64,000 bases of DNA from NCBI GenBank assembly GCA_027627225.1, contig CM051038.1:45530843-45594842 (forward strand), written 5' to 3'. Source of the DNA: Congeria kusceri (lineage: Eukaryota > Mollusca > Bivalvia > Myida > Dreissenidae). A model generated the notes under the pieces. It searched no databases. It was not told the origin of the DNA and saw only the letters and a program-made list of their open reading frames with translations. The translations under genes were made by a program, and so were the position numbers. Below are positions 36,114-47,886 of this stretch, one piece after another; position 1 is the first letter of the stretch, and every line of letters starts with the position of its first letter.

Positions 36114-36207
36114 CACTTTCCGCATTAATGGTATTTTCTGTTTCAAGGAAGTCTATTCTAAACAAAAATCCACTGTAGGCGGAAAGTGTCGTCCCGGATT
36201 AGCCCTT
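36114..36207 (-). mobile_element. Fragment of the 'gaggcg' foldback MITE
   Basis: 'cactttccgc', 'ggtattttctgtttcaagga', 'tccactgtaggcggaaagtg' and 'tcgtcccggattagcc' match the middle of the family at 47887-48131. Both termini are missing. Confidence 0.85.
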
Positions 36208-36821
36208 TGTTGTTGGAAGTCATTATAATGTACCTTACTGGTAAACTATATTAGTTAAATGAACAGTTCCTTGCTACGTTAGTACATTCATAAATTGATG
36301 AAAAGTATTATGATTATTTCCACAATATAATTACACATGTACTTTTTGCATTTCAAATATAAATTTGGCACTAAATGCATAAGGTAGTTTAGGTGTAAAG
36401 ATATATTTGTTCCACTATTATGAAAATTTGTTTTGCAATTATTGAATTTTCAGAAAGCATCACGTTCTAGCTATTTAAATATACATTTACGTAAGTACTG
36501 GTAACAAAATTGTGAACTGGGTTAAAATTGATTTAAACATGGAAGGTCAAATGTTCATTAATTTTGACATACTTGTTTTTATGTAATAAATATTGCCAGT
36601 TTGTAAGGTATGAATCTTTATAGATTTAAACCAAATCTCATTATGGTTATATATACACTGATGTATATAACGACATTTTTTTAGTAGCATACATGAGATG
36701 AAAGGTGTGATAATGTGAAAAGAAATATGTTGACAATCGGAACATACTTTTTGGACACCCATTATTCTTAGCTCATTTGTTTTATATTGTCGTTTTTTGT
36801 ATATATATATTCTAGTCTTCT
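36208..36821. other. Unassigned AT-rich sequence
   Basis: I see no gene or repeat; the minus-strand open frame that enters from the neighbouring satellite is not supported. Confidence 0.4.
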
Positions 36822-37390
36822 CAATAATTATAGTTGCTGTGATTGTCAGATACTTTGAACATTTTATATTTTTAATAATCATTTTACAATTATTGTAGTT
36901 TTCTTGTTCATTTCTAGTTGCTGTGATTCTCAGGTAATTTTGACTGTTTATATTTTTAATACTCATTTTACAATCATTGTAGTTTTCTTGTTCATGTTTC
37001 ATTTTCTATTTGCTGTGATTCTCAGATAATTTGGACTGTTTATATTTTTATAATCATTTTACAATAATTGTAGTTTTCTTGTTCATGTTTCCATTTCTAG
37101 TTGCTGTGATTCTCAGATAATTTGGACTGTTTATATTTTTATAATCATTTTACAATAAGTGTAGTTTTCTTGTTCATGTTTCCATTTCTAGTTGCTGTGA
37201 TTCACAGATAATTTGGACTTCTGATATTTTTACTTATCGTTATACAATCATTGTAGTTTTCTTGGGCATGTTTCTATGTCTAGTTGTTATGATGTTCACA
37301 TAATCCGGACTTCTTATACTATGTTCAATCATTTGACAATCATTGTGGTTTTTTTTGTTCATGTTTCTTAATCTGTTATTGTTGTTGCAA
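36822..37390. repeat. Satellite of ~90-95-bp units
   Basis: About six units share 'gttgctgtgattctcagata', 'ttggactgtttatattttt', 'cattttacaat' and 'tgtagttttcttgttcatg'. Identity drops at the right edge. The minus-strand 151-codon open frame across it repeats itself with the array and is not a gene. Confidence 0.9.
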
Positions 37391-38777
37391 TAAACCATTT
37401 AAACAATATCATGTGTTTTTTAGATGTATACTCTTATAATGCAAGTAACCAAACATAATGCACACAACATGTACATTTATGTAGACAATGTACACAATGT
37501 AAACACAAATAAATATTTTACACCAACAAGTGTCACACTGAACTGTGTTCCAATCTTTAAAGTACTTTACCATAAATATCTTAAGTTTCATACAGTTCAC
37601 TAATAAAGCTTGGAAATATTTACAATATGTCAAAATATTAATTGGGAATATCTTCTAACGAATACTGAAAAAGAATTACATGCAAGATATATGATATTGA
37701 ACGCAGATATTCATTGAAATATTTTGAATGAATTGAAAGAATTTAGATCTGAAATACTAACGTTATTTCATAAATAGAAAGCAGTGAGTGAGCAATTGTA
37801 CATCATTTTTGATTATAAAAGGTCATGGAATAACAAATAACAACACCAAACGTAACTGACTAAACATGAATGTCTAGTTAAGTTGCTACCAGAAACATAT
37901 TACAGCGAATATCTGTCAAATAGTAAGTACACAAATGAGTGCCTAATGACGATAACAGGGCTAAAAGCTTGCATACTTAATGTTCTGACGTTGCAACATA
38001 AGTGATATATGTTTTGTTGATATAAGATACATGAAAAGGTTATTAACAAAGCTATCATACGCAAGTCAAGGTTAGCAGATCAATACAATATGCAATGATA
38101 CATATAAAAATTGATGTAGAACTACAAAATACGTTTCTGTAAGTGTTCAAACTAGAATAATATAATGTTTAGTCCTTCCCCAAATCGAGTGTTCAAGTTT
38201 GTTTAAAATACTCTGCGTTTTGCTCTAACATGTAACATATGAGGAGTTGGATGAGTAAAACACTTGATCAATGGTTTTACACATATGTAACAGTATGTTA
38301 AACTTCGAATAAGCAGTTTAAATTCCTTGCATATAATTAATAATTATGTTATTACAGAATGTTTAATACTGCATCTTCTTTCATAACAATTATATGTCAG
38401 ACATGTCCATGAAACCAAGACGTCGATGTGCTAGTATTTTTGAGTCATCTCGTCGATGATATTATCAAACACCCATTTCGCCATGAGCTGGTAAACCGGG
38501 TTGAGCAATAAGTACAGATGGTCGTTTGTGTGAGCGCCCGTTTCTTATTTCTGAATCGAATGTACGGTCCCTGAAATATTATAAGACTTAGCGTATTTGT
38601 AACAGAACCAATTTTTGTTTGTTACTGGACCAATGTATGAAGACACATCGCTAATTATACATATTCCATTTTAACTTTCATAAAATAGGATGACGATAAT
38701 GTTCCTATGCTAGACGCTGCTCAGACGTAAATATGCATGGTTTATGAATCCGTGTTTTTTTTTCAACTGCAATCAAT
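37391..38777. other. Unassigned AT-rich sequence
   Basis: No supportable gene, RNA or repeat. Confidence 0.4.
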
Positions 38778-40400
38778 TTAATTTCGTACATCGAGATCAC
38801 GTGCTAGTTTAACCTTATTACTTGAGAGTTTCCAAATAAAATAACACCGAGGACATATGACTTGTATATCTACAGCTTCGCTTGGAGTACGTATAAATGA
38901 TGCGTGCAGCTCTGCTCTGTCCACATCTGACGACTCTGCTGGATGAGATGGATAGACCCTTGCACCTGATGTCTTTATGAAAAACGGCATGTAAATGAAA
39001 CATTCATTTTCTTACTATTTAAATATTCAATAAACGTTGATAATAATATGTACACATTAGTCGACATAAGTTTGTTTGGTCTCTATGTGGGGCAATGTCT
39101 GTTGTTCAAATATCTGTTCCGTAACGCTGTTCATTTATAAATTAAACATTGTAATAAATTTCGACACATTAAGCACTGATATGGTTTTTTTAAAGCTGAT
39201 CCATGTTTCATTTAATTTCAATGGATATATTATTATCATTATCAAATAAATACGTGCCCATGCTAATCATTTTCAAAATACGCGTGCTTTAGTAATAGAT
39301 GAAGATATTTAACATTACTAACTTGTTTGGATCCAATCGAAAGTTATCGATCTGTTTAGCGGAAGCCAACATCCCTGGGATAGCATCTGGTTTAACTGTT
39401 CCTCTACCAGATGGATCCATGTCGCGAAAAGTAGAGAACAGTTGTTCAACCTCCTGGGTGCCAGTGGCACGTACGTTATACATGGAACCTGGCACAAATG
39501 CGTATAACTGAAGTTTCCTTTCCAAGTGGCTTCGTATGTTATAATCGGGATGCCTTTGACGTATCTGGTAGGCGGCGGAAACTTCCCTATGTTGTACCCT
39601 TCAAGCAACCATTTCAAAAGTTCTATTCTCCTTTCACATCTATCAACAGCTGATATTGTTGGTTCAACCTTGGCATCATAACATCTTCGAATCAGTCTAC
39701 AGAACATTGCTTCTTCCTTATAACCGTTCGACTCCATTACATTCTCAACATCCTCTGCAAAGACCCGTTTCGTTGAAGACCGTCTATACCAGTCGTACAG
39801 ACTTTAGTTCTTAAACACGTGAGAAGATGGCAGGCATCTGTGAAGTGGAATCTAACTGTTCAATCAGCATCTAGTCTCGGCTGCGTAAACCACTGAATGC
39901 TTGATTCGGCAACATTAGATATAAAAACACCATACAACACTGGACATTTTACTTTCCATGCCTTAAATTCATTTCATCTTCCCATGTGTGTTCTGCATGT
40001 AAGACCATTAACTGATCTTTGGACAAAATTTTTAATATATTCCAGCACAAATCCTTTCTCCGTTTTGCAGTACTTGTTTGTGCTACCTCTACTTTGCCAT
40101 CATATAATGCCTCCAGTAAACGGTATTTCGGAACGTTGCTGGTTACTTTAACACGTATCGTTTTACATTCTCGTTCTATGCATTTTGCACAGATGTACAC
40201 TTCTCGTTTCCGTAAATGTTTCTCCATGCTCTCCTTGCTAGAACACATTTCGATGAACTTGTCAAGATCAATGTCTAACCAGTTTCTTATGTCCAAACTA
40301 TTACGGTTGTGCTGGAGGTCATGAAGCATGGCGGCAAACATATTGGCATTTAACATTTGAATCACTGAATTGCATTCAGTAAATGTCTCACTAGCATTTT
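38778..40400 (-). pseudogene. C-terminal segments of the decayed gene
   Basis: In order: 'MFAAMLHDLQHNRNSLDIRN' and 'VYICAKCIERECKTIRVKVT' (to about 39949); 'LYDWYRRSSTKRVFAEDV' to 'KGIPIITYEA' (about 39790-39540); after a frameshift 'LQLYAFVPGSMYNVRATGTQ', 'EVEQLFSTFRDMDPSGRGTV', 'LASAKQIDNFRLDPN'; then a 38988-38778 segment 'PFFIKTSGARVYPSHPAESS' ... 'VICPRCYFIWKLSSNK'. The last junction would be an intron with donor 'aa|gttagt' but an AT where the AG acceptor should be. An E in 'TQEVEQLFSTFRD' could be a transposase-type residue; this is speculation. Confidence 0.62.
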
Positions 40401-41228
40401 ATTGAGACTGGTATAAACTTCTTTCACTTTGAACAATGTCATTGTCTTTAGAAAAATTTGATTCAGAAAACTCTGTAGATAAAGTGGTGCTTACAGTCTT
40501 TTGAACTTCGCTATCGTATATTTTATTCGCGTCTTTGGATTGATACAACTCAGCTGAAAAGTCTGCAACGGTGTGTATGTTTTGAACATTTTCAACTACT
40601 CTTTCATTACTTGTCGATTGAACATTACTTGTTCTATCGTGACCCTCCTTTTCAAATGTATATGTCCATCCATGTATTCTGCCGAAGGACTAAACCGTTC
40701 ATTAACAGCCTGCATATCCAAATTCAATACAACGGCCTCGGTTCCAGTTTAAAGCATATCAGTTGGGACTGCGTAAACATCACCGTCATTGGTCTCCGTG
40801 ATTTTTTCAGCATTAAACAATCTGTCAATAGCATTTACGGTGTCAGGACCAACTATTTCTTCAAAGTCCACAAAAAGGCAGCAATGGCAGTCGGTCCTTA
40901 CTGCAGGCGTATTCATAGCTCCTATATCTTTAGCAATCTCAGCCTCTTCAGTGTCTGCTGCATGTGTAGTCGTTGCTTCGACATCTTCAGTAATCCCTCC
41001 GTACTCATCAGCAGTTTCATTTTCTGTTTTCTTATGTCGGAACCGTATCGGTCTATCGTACTAATGTCCTAACACAGAGAGGCATCCCGTGGACTTTTCG
41101 TAATGGACATCATCTACCGATTGAACAATGCATACTGTCCTAGCATGGCTTGCAGCTTTGTTTTATCTAGCGATCTAAGTTCACCCCTCAATTGCCTTTG
41201 CAGCTGATGCACTGTTAATGGTAGCTGT
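40366..41228 (-). pseudogene. Linker segments of the decayed gene
   Basis: After the insertion, 'PLTVHQLQRQLRGELRSLDK' (to a TAG), then a shifted frame 'CHCCLFVDFEEIVGPDTVNA' and an acidic stretch, then 'FSAELYQSKDANKIYDSEVQ' can be read. Two stops and two frame changes occur. Plus-strand open frames over the same bases are shadows. Confidence 0.55.
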
Positions 41229-42859
41229 TAGTCCCCTACCGATGTTTCACCGGAGGGGACTATAGGTTTTACCTCCGTCCGTCCGTCCGTCTGTCCGTCC
41301 GTCTGTACGTCCGTCTGTACGTCCGTCTGTCACGCCGTCCGTCCACAAAATTTTGTTCCTGCGATAACTCAATAAATGCTGAAGATACTTCGATTAAACT
41401 TGGTATACATACAAACGGCAATGTGAGTATAAAGCACGACCTTAGATTTTTTATCAGAGGTCAAAGGTCACGTGACTGTTACTAAAAATAGAAATAAAAT
41501 TAAACAAACTAGATCCTGCGATAACTCAAAAAGTGCTGAAGATAGTTCGATGAAACTTGGTATACATATAAAAGGCAATGTGAGGATTATGCAGAACCTT
41601 TTATTTTTCACCAGAGATCAAACGTCACGTGACTGTAACTAAAAATAGAAATAAACTAAATACTGATATAATTCGATAAGTACATGAGATATGACCATGA
41701 AACTTGGTACAAAGATTGAACTATAGGTTTGCCATCCGTCTGTGTGTCTCTCTATCTGTTCATCCGTATGTTTGTCCGTCCGTCTGTCTGTCCGTCCCCA
41801 AAACCTGGTTCCTGCAATAACTCAAAAAGTACTGAAATTATTTCGATGAAACTGGGTAAACATATAAACAGCAATGTGGCAATGTGAGGATTATGCACGA
41901 CCTTTTTTTCACCAGAGGTCAAAGGTCACGTGACTGTTACTAAAAATAGAATTAAACTAAATACTGTAATAATTCGAAATGGACATAAGATATGACCATG
42001 AAACTTGGTACAGAGATTGAACGATAGGTTTGCCATCCGTCTGTGTGTCTCTCTATCTGTTCGTGCGTATGTCTGTCTGTCCGTCAGTCCCCAAAACCTG
42101 GATCCTGTGATAACTCGGAAAGTACTGAAGACACGTTGATGAAACTTTGTATACGTAGCAACAGCAATGTGAGAATTGTGCACGACCTTTTATTTTTCAC
42201 CAGAGGTCAAAGGTCACGTGACTGCTACTAAAAATAGAAATAAATTTAATACTGTAATATTTTGAAAAGTGCATAAGATATTATCATGAAAGTTCATGAA
42301 ACTTGGTACACAGATTGGACTATGGGTTTGCCCTCCGTCTGTGTGTGACTGTCTGTCTGTTCGTCCGTCGGTCTCACTCTGTCTGTCTGTCCCGTCCCCA
42401 AAACCTTGATCCTGCGATAACTCAAAAAGTACTGAAGATACTTTGATGAAACTTTGTATACATAGAAAGAGCAAGGTGATGATTGTACACGATATATAAA
42501 AAGCAATGCGGCAATGTGAGGATTATGCACGACCTTTATTTTTCACCAGAGGTCAAAGGTCATGTGACTGTTACTTAAAATAGGAATAAACTTAATACTG
42601 TAATAATTCGAAAACATGTGATCATGAAACTTGGTACACAGAATTGACTATATGATTGCCCTCTGTCAGTTAAGTACTGCAATAACTCACAAAGTAACTC
42701 GAATGTCTGGTCAATCTTACTAAAATAGAAAAAACAACAACTTAATACTGCAGTGACAAATGGGATTTGAATATGAAACTTTGTACATCTACAGATAAGG
42801 GCGATTTCACGGTATTACACAATGTTTAATTAGTAGGGGTTTTCACCGGTAGGGGCCTA
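41229..42859. mobile_element. Tandem-repeat element with inverted ends and 4-bp TSD
   Basis: It begins 'tagtcccctaccgatg' and ends 'caccggtaggggccta' (inverted, imperfect), flanked by 'ctgt' on both sides (41225-41228 and 42860-42863). Inside are about five diverged ~295-bp units: 'ccgtccgtctgtccgtc', 'gataactcaaaaagtactga', 'gatgaaacttggtatacat', 'aggtcaaaggtcacgtgac'. No protein is encoded; it is non-autonomous. It interrupts the decayed nuclease gene, so it is younger than that gene copy. Confidence 0.82.
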
Positions 42860-43165
42860 CTGTATTGCTTGCAATACTATCAAAGCCTTGTTTGTCATCT
42901 TATACGCCGTAGAGATGCCATTGTCCATAACTAGAAGTGTCGCAAATATTAAGGCCATGTTGTTCACATGCTGCAATTATGTCCCGCTTCATATGTCACA
43001 AAACATCAATTTTCATACTCGGACCCTTTAGCGCATATCCTACAATATGTGCATTTTCCGACTCCATATCGTAAATGCGATCAAGATCAGATACCATAAA
43101 TACCAGAATTTCTGATGCAACCGACCGTAAATGCTCATATGAATTATGAAACCAATTTTTCAGGA
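42860..43165 (-). pseudogene. Segment after the nuclease, unknown function
   Basis: Minus-strand translation gives 'VILKNWFHNSYEHLRSVASE', 'DLDRIYDMESENAHIVGYAL', then a TGA stop, then 'HMKRDIIAACEQHGLNICDT' and 'SYGQWHLYGV'. The pattern is clearly protein-like but has two stops. It runs straight into the inserted tandem-repeat element. Confidence 0.6.
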
Positions 43166-44055
43166 TCACTGTTGTGTCTCGAAAGTGATTTCAACTGTTT
43201 TGTCTAGTTGAGAGGAACAGTCCATGGGTATGATATATGGCTGCACGTCATCAATTACAGGCCTTTGTCTGTTGCCGGATTTTAACACTTTAACAGACGG
43301 AAACTCCCTCATCAACTTGGTGTGTATTTTCCGGTATGTTTTCACATCTTCCCTTAGCTCCTTACTTGTTTTCGAGAAATGTTGTAGTCTGTGTGTGTCA
43401 TCACGTGCATAAACAGTTGTCAGTTCTGACCAGCATTTGTTCCGCATAATCCTGTCATTATTCACCTCAAACGCGGTCATATATATCTCAGACCAACTAG
43501 TAAATAACAGTTTGTCACAGGAAGAAGCATTCATTTCACATAATAACTGTGGAATGTAATAGAGCGGTATGGAATAGTACGCATTCCGGGAGTATGCTGT
43601 CGGTGATTTGCATTTGTTCTCGTATGACATTTGTGTACTGGCCTCTGTCGTGGACTTTAATGAGCCATCGGGGATGACGACCATGAAACAATCGTTTTCT
43701 TTATAACCCAAACATATACAGCCTTCTTCAAACATGTTCAAATCCGGATATAGTGCTGGCAATACTTTAGCACAAACTGTGGCTACCGCATCTTCTTCGT
43801 GTTCAGTATCGTACTTCATTCTCTCTTGCAAGTCCTCAGATAGATCTGGTCGATCTTTATAACCTGATCAAAATGGGCCTGTTGTTCCTTCAACTTCCCT
43901 AATCCAAGGGCTTTGTGGCACGTACTAACAGTTACCAAGGCTTTACTTCTTATATCGTCCGTCCGCTGTTTGATGTATCTCGTATCATCTGTAACAAGAC
44001 TGTCATTTAATTCGTAATAGTTAGGTTGACCTCCAGACATCATCGTATCTGACAT
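43166..44055 (-). pseudogene. YqaJ/lambda-exonuclease-like nuclease segment
   Basis: Two overlapping frames (44055-43816 and 43831-43166) join by a one-base shift. The first has 'SKALVTVSTCHKALGLGKLK'. The second has 'DTEHEEDAVA', 'MVVIPDGSL' and 'SYENKCKSP', which match the PD-(D/E)XK nuclease order: a helix Glu, then P-D-G, then E-x-K. 'YYIPQLLCEMNA' matches the following tyrosine/glutamine helix. In the family this fold cuts or resects DNA ends. The three catalytic positions appear kept although the frame is broken. Confidence 0.72.
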
Positions 44056-44806
44056 TTAAAAACTGATTGCTTGCCGTTCAATATTGCCGCAATGTACGAT
44101 AGTTCGTTTGACAACTTAAGATTCTCTTCTATATGCGAAACCATTGAACATCTACTAACGGAGAATATTGCTGGATAGTATTTGGACGTCATCCAATCCT
44201 TTCCACCCATGGTTTTCAGTTTAGTTTCCAAGTGCTCCAGAGAATCAGCCTTCTTTCGCAACGATTGATTACATTTAGCAAGATATTTAATTTCATGTAA
44301 TATATAATGATACAATTCACTTTTTTCAGATGGTGACAACTGATGCGTATTCAATATTCCTTTTTCCATGAAGTGTTCTAATTTTGCTTGAATTGTCGTG
44401 ATATCCTCAATATGCATTTTACATTCATTCTTTTTTATTGGGCTTGAACTCGTAACCCAAACAATCAATGTCACCCATCTTCTTTCCTTTCCACAACAGA
44501 TTTTCTTACCGTCCACACACAGTTTCAAAGGCTTTTGGCACAACACTTTGGAAATAGTCTCCATATGTTTTTCGCATATTCTTGGATAAACTGGGTCATC
44601 TTTATCGTCTTTTCTGAGCAAGATTTTGGTAGCTGGCACAGCAAAATTTATTCTTGATTCCTCAGGATTCATTTCACCCAAACCGGCTGCATCGTTTAAA
44701 AAAATTCCGTGCAACAATCTGCATGCTTACTGCCAAAACTTCACAGTTTCTTTCTCATATCGCATCTGGCTCGTGTTATTGCTTGAAAACCATTCAACCA
44801 TGTCAA
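44040..44806 (-). pseudogene. Central helical segment of the decayed gene
   Basis: A 225-codon open frame (44717-44040) is preceded in the same frame by 'DMVEWFSSNNTSQ' and one TAA stop. It contains 'INFAVPATKILLRKDD', 'YPRICEKHMETI', 'KLCVDGKKI' and a predicted helical stretch ('LRKKADSLEHLETKL'). It ends at a one-base frameshift, after which the nuclease segment begins. I recognise no catalytic motif here. Confidence 0.65.
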
Positions 44807-44823
44807 TAAATAGAAGGTTATAG

Positions 44824-44967
44824 AGAATATTAGGTTAGTGTCTGTGTACTTGAATTTATCCGACGAGTTAAAGAAAGGTTTACACGGCGAGACTTGCCGA
44901 GCCGTGTAAGCCTTTCGGAGACGAGTCGGATAAATTCAAGTACACAAAGACACTAACCTAATATTCT
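44824..44967. repeat. ~60-bp-arm hairpin
   Basis: 'agaatattaggttagtgtct' and 'gtacttgaatttatccgac' on the left pair with the complementary right arm, ending 'agacactaacctaatattct'. The loop region holds 'acggcgagacttgccgagccg'-type short palindromes. Confidence 0.9.
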
Positions 44968-46335
44968 ATTTATCCTACCATATTTTTATTTATTTATTTT
45001 ATGTTTAACAAACACACTAAACACACTATTAACGTTTAATTATTTGAAACAATACTAAAAAAACGCATTAAATTTACTGAATCTAACCTTGCGTAGTAAT
45101 ATGGAATATATATGGAATATATTAACGATGTTTCCGCCACTCGAAATAGTCCGAAACAATTCAATACAAAACGCAGTGTAACAAGATAAAATATCGCCAT
45201 ATGCTTCGTTTAAAATATGTTCACCGTGCCAAATGCTACACACTACATTAGATAAAAGAAGGTTTTATTCAAATGCAAGTCCATGTTTCGACCAAACTGT
45301 TCAACAACAAAAGACCAAAATGGCTGGCAATTTTAACTTTCCAAGTGTATATGCATGATTTATCTTCGTCGAGATGTTTACTATGTACCATTTCTATTAT
45401 TTTTCAAAATATACACACAAATCGTGTGACTCAATTATTCCAGAATAACACAGCATAAAATTAAAAATGAAATACACCCTACTCACCCGATTATTTCATT
45501 GATAAAAACGTCGTGTAGTCCACTTTTACAGAGGTTCTAGCTTCCATAGTGAGTTGTTAATCCGCACATGGCATGATCGATAAAGGTGCAAACATAATCC
45601 TTCTATTCCTTTTAAAACAGTTGGTGTAAGCGGGTAATTCTTTGTGGATAGACTTTCTTTGATCAACCAACACAGAAACGGTTTATTCATCAAAGAAATA
45701 ACCCTTTATGTAAATTTCCTTTCAAAAGTAAACTAATCGAAGACTGCATCCAAATTACTAGATCTAACACCTTATGATGGCAACTCTGTTCTCCACCCAC
45801 AACAATCCAGCTCGGGATACACTCGACTTATAGAAAATTGAAATGGAATTAATCTCACCGGTTCCATTCGAGCCATATATTCCATGAATACACTTTTTGA
45901 TATAAATCTTATTATCATAATCCATCCAAAAAACACAGAAACACTAAAGATTGTAATCTGATTTCTCTTTTGAAATTCCAACACTGTGTAAACTTAAAAC
46001 TCAACTGAATGACGTAAAACATTTGATTTCGTCATTACGCGCGCACGCGAATTTTGGCGAGTTATTTTAAACCGAAACTACCTGTATTGTGTCGATAGCT
46101 AACTGTTATTGATTCTTTTTCCTCTACAAATGTGTTACTATTTAATTTATTGTAATGTAGTATTTATTGTAAGGTATATAATAAAATGTAATTATTGAAT
46201 GTTTAGTGTCTTATTTCCACCAATAGATGAACTGTTAAATATCGCCCCATTTCGTAACCTTTAAAATTACTTGTTTATGACGTCACTGACATTCCTGGAA
46301 AAAGTAGTCCGTCAAAAGTATATACATGAGGGTGT

Positions 46336-46381
46336 CAGATAAACCTTGCCTGTCGGATAAAGCAAAAGTTTATCTGACAGG
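46336..46381. repeat. Short hairpin
   Basis: 'tgtcagataaac' and 'gtttatctgaca' pair around ~22 bases that include a shorter inverted 'cctgtcggataaa'. It is probably part of the insertion's right end. Confidence 0.75.
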
Positions 46382-46596
46382 TAGAGTTTCCTTCTATAAT
46401 ATCATTTAGTGGTAGGATAAACAAATATTGTTCATCGGTTGAATTTCAAGTAAGATTCTAGTTTACCGCATTCAAACAGAGAACTCAATACCTGGGGTAA
46501 CATTCTTTCCATTTCTTTGATAGCTTCATCTTTGTTAAGCAATTATGTGTCTAGATCAATGTCATCCGTAAAATACATCACTATATTCAAATACCT

Positions 46597-47213
46597 TTAC
46601 TGGCGAATTATAGTCCCGTGGCTACTCTGTTGCTGACGGATTATAACTATGTTATCTTTTACGATAAGTTCCTTTCTACTTCGTGTAGCAGTTGAAGGGA
46701 TAATGCCTTCATGTACGTTTGACCTGTAGCCATATTTGTTATACCCTGCAGAATCCAAACAAAATTCTCTGTATTTCAAGACATTGTCACTATGTCGCAT
46801 ACGGCAGTGTTCAACAATTTCCCCTAGACTGTCAGAAGATTTATCACAATAAACACATTGAAACTTAGGATGTTCAGCAATATTTACAGAAGGGGTTACT
46901 TTGAATTTGTTCTATGTTTTTAGAATTTGGAACAGGTCTTCACATTTCCTAGTCCATTTTCATTATTTTGAATTATTACTCCGTCGTCTTTTACAATAAT
47001 ATATTTTTTCTGTCTTTGCACATCGTTTGGCACTATATCAGGGTAGATTTTCGATAGATAGCCATATTTCCCAATTTGTTCGTCCAGTACTAACTTTCGG
47101 TATTTCAAACACTGGTCTTCGTGGTACAGTGTGCATTGAGTCACAATCTCTGTCATTGACGTACATGCCTCCTCACATCGATGACACTTATAAGGCGGTC
47201 CATAGTTTCTATC
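46597..47213 (-). pseudogene. Zinc-finger segment of the decayed gene
   Basis: Two diverged copies of one module occur: 'YKCHRCEEACTSMTEIV...H', then 'LKYRKLVLDEQIGKYGYLSK' and 'IVPNDVQRQKKYIIVKDDGV'; and 'FQCVYCDKSSDSLGEIVEHC' with 'RMRHSD', then 'LKYREFCLDSAGYNKYGYRS'. C-x2-C followed by spaced histidines is a C2H2 finger, better preserved in the second unit. A stop ends the first unit at 46920 and the second continues in another frame. Nucleic-acid binding is the likely role of the intact family. Confidence 0.7.
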
Positions 47214-47886
47214 CTGAAAAGATATATATATATGCTGTCATTCATGAACAAGCAAATTACGCTATACGATTTGAATGAAAATAGAAACATATACACATGT
47301 CCATTATAGTCTTTCAGCATACATGATTATTCATTCGTTTATAAAGAATATTAGTCGGTTAGGTGTTTATCCATCAAGTTTCATGCCTTGGTCTGGTTTT
47401 TATCCGTTCCTAGTAGACACTGCGTTCCGTTATTATCAACAAGAAATTAGGTTCTTATCCATTTTCTCGCAGTCTGCACATTTGAACGCATATTGTGTCC
47501 ATATGCATTGCGATAGGAACATAGTGTAAACGGGGTTTTGAAGCAGTATATGTTTGCTTTCAAACAGCGAAATAGGTAGGCCATTTCAAGATTCTAAGTA
47601 TTTTTAAGGATTTTTTACAAATATGTTAATTGAATGTTTGGCCTTGTTCCTCATTATTTCATGTTACAACACAATCATTGCTCGATGTAACATAAGATCT
47701 ATTGAAATAAAAACTCCGTTGATCAATGGCGACAGACATTACAACCGAAACATGCCTGTACATAAAGACAATAGGCATAAAACAAAGTCATAGCTTCTTT
47801 CCCTCCGCCATGTTGGCACTGCGTTTGGGTCGCTGCACTGCGTTAGGATTATCCTTTTACAGGCCGTGTGTACTCGAAATACAAAT
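47214..47886. other. Unassigned; presumed intron of the decayed gene at its left edge
   Basis: The first bases form the acceptor of the zinc-finger segment. No upstream exon was recognised. Confidence 0.4.

Larger units (their letters stand above)
44816..46437. mobile_element. Insertion with terminal-region hairpins inside the decayed gene
   Basis: Coding-like sequence stops at 46438 ('...LESYLKFNR') and resumes at 44806 ('DMVEWFSS'). Between them, 'tttatcctacca' near 44970 and 'tggtaggataaa' near 46412-46423 are inverted, and long hairpins sit at 44824-44967 and 46336-46381. No transposase is seen. I infer a foldback-type insertion; the exact ends and target duplication are not established. 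Short open frames between have no support. Confidence 0.5.
38778..47213 (-). pseudogene. Decayed multi-domain gene: C2H2 zinc fingers + YqaJ-like nuclease
   Basis: Conserved-looking segments lie in order on the minus strand but in changing frames: two zinc-finger units (47213-46597), a short segment near 46530-46438, a helical region (44806-44040), a PD-(D/E)XK nuclease (44055-43166), a further block (43165-42860), and C-terminal blocks (41228-40400, 40400-39940, 39790-39325, 38988-38778). At least four frameshifts and several stops separate them, and two insertions (41229-42859 and about 44816-46437) split it. An acceptor 'tatcttttcag' at the right edge suggests an upstream exon outside what I can define. 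It resembles an uncharacterised multicopy protein family of marine invertebrates. Whether that family is a host gene or a transposon is not known to me. Confidence 0.75.

Noticed and set aside
36547..37002. 151-codon minus-strand frame
   Set aside because: It is produced by the ~95-bp satellite and repeats with it.
40611..41072. Two plus-strand open frames (40611-41072 and 40789-41064)
   Set aside because: They lie antisense to protein-like minus-strand segments of the decayed nuclease gene.
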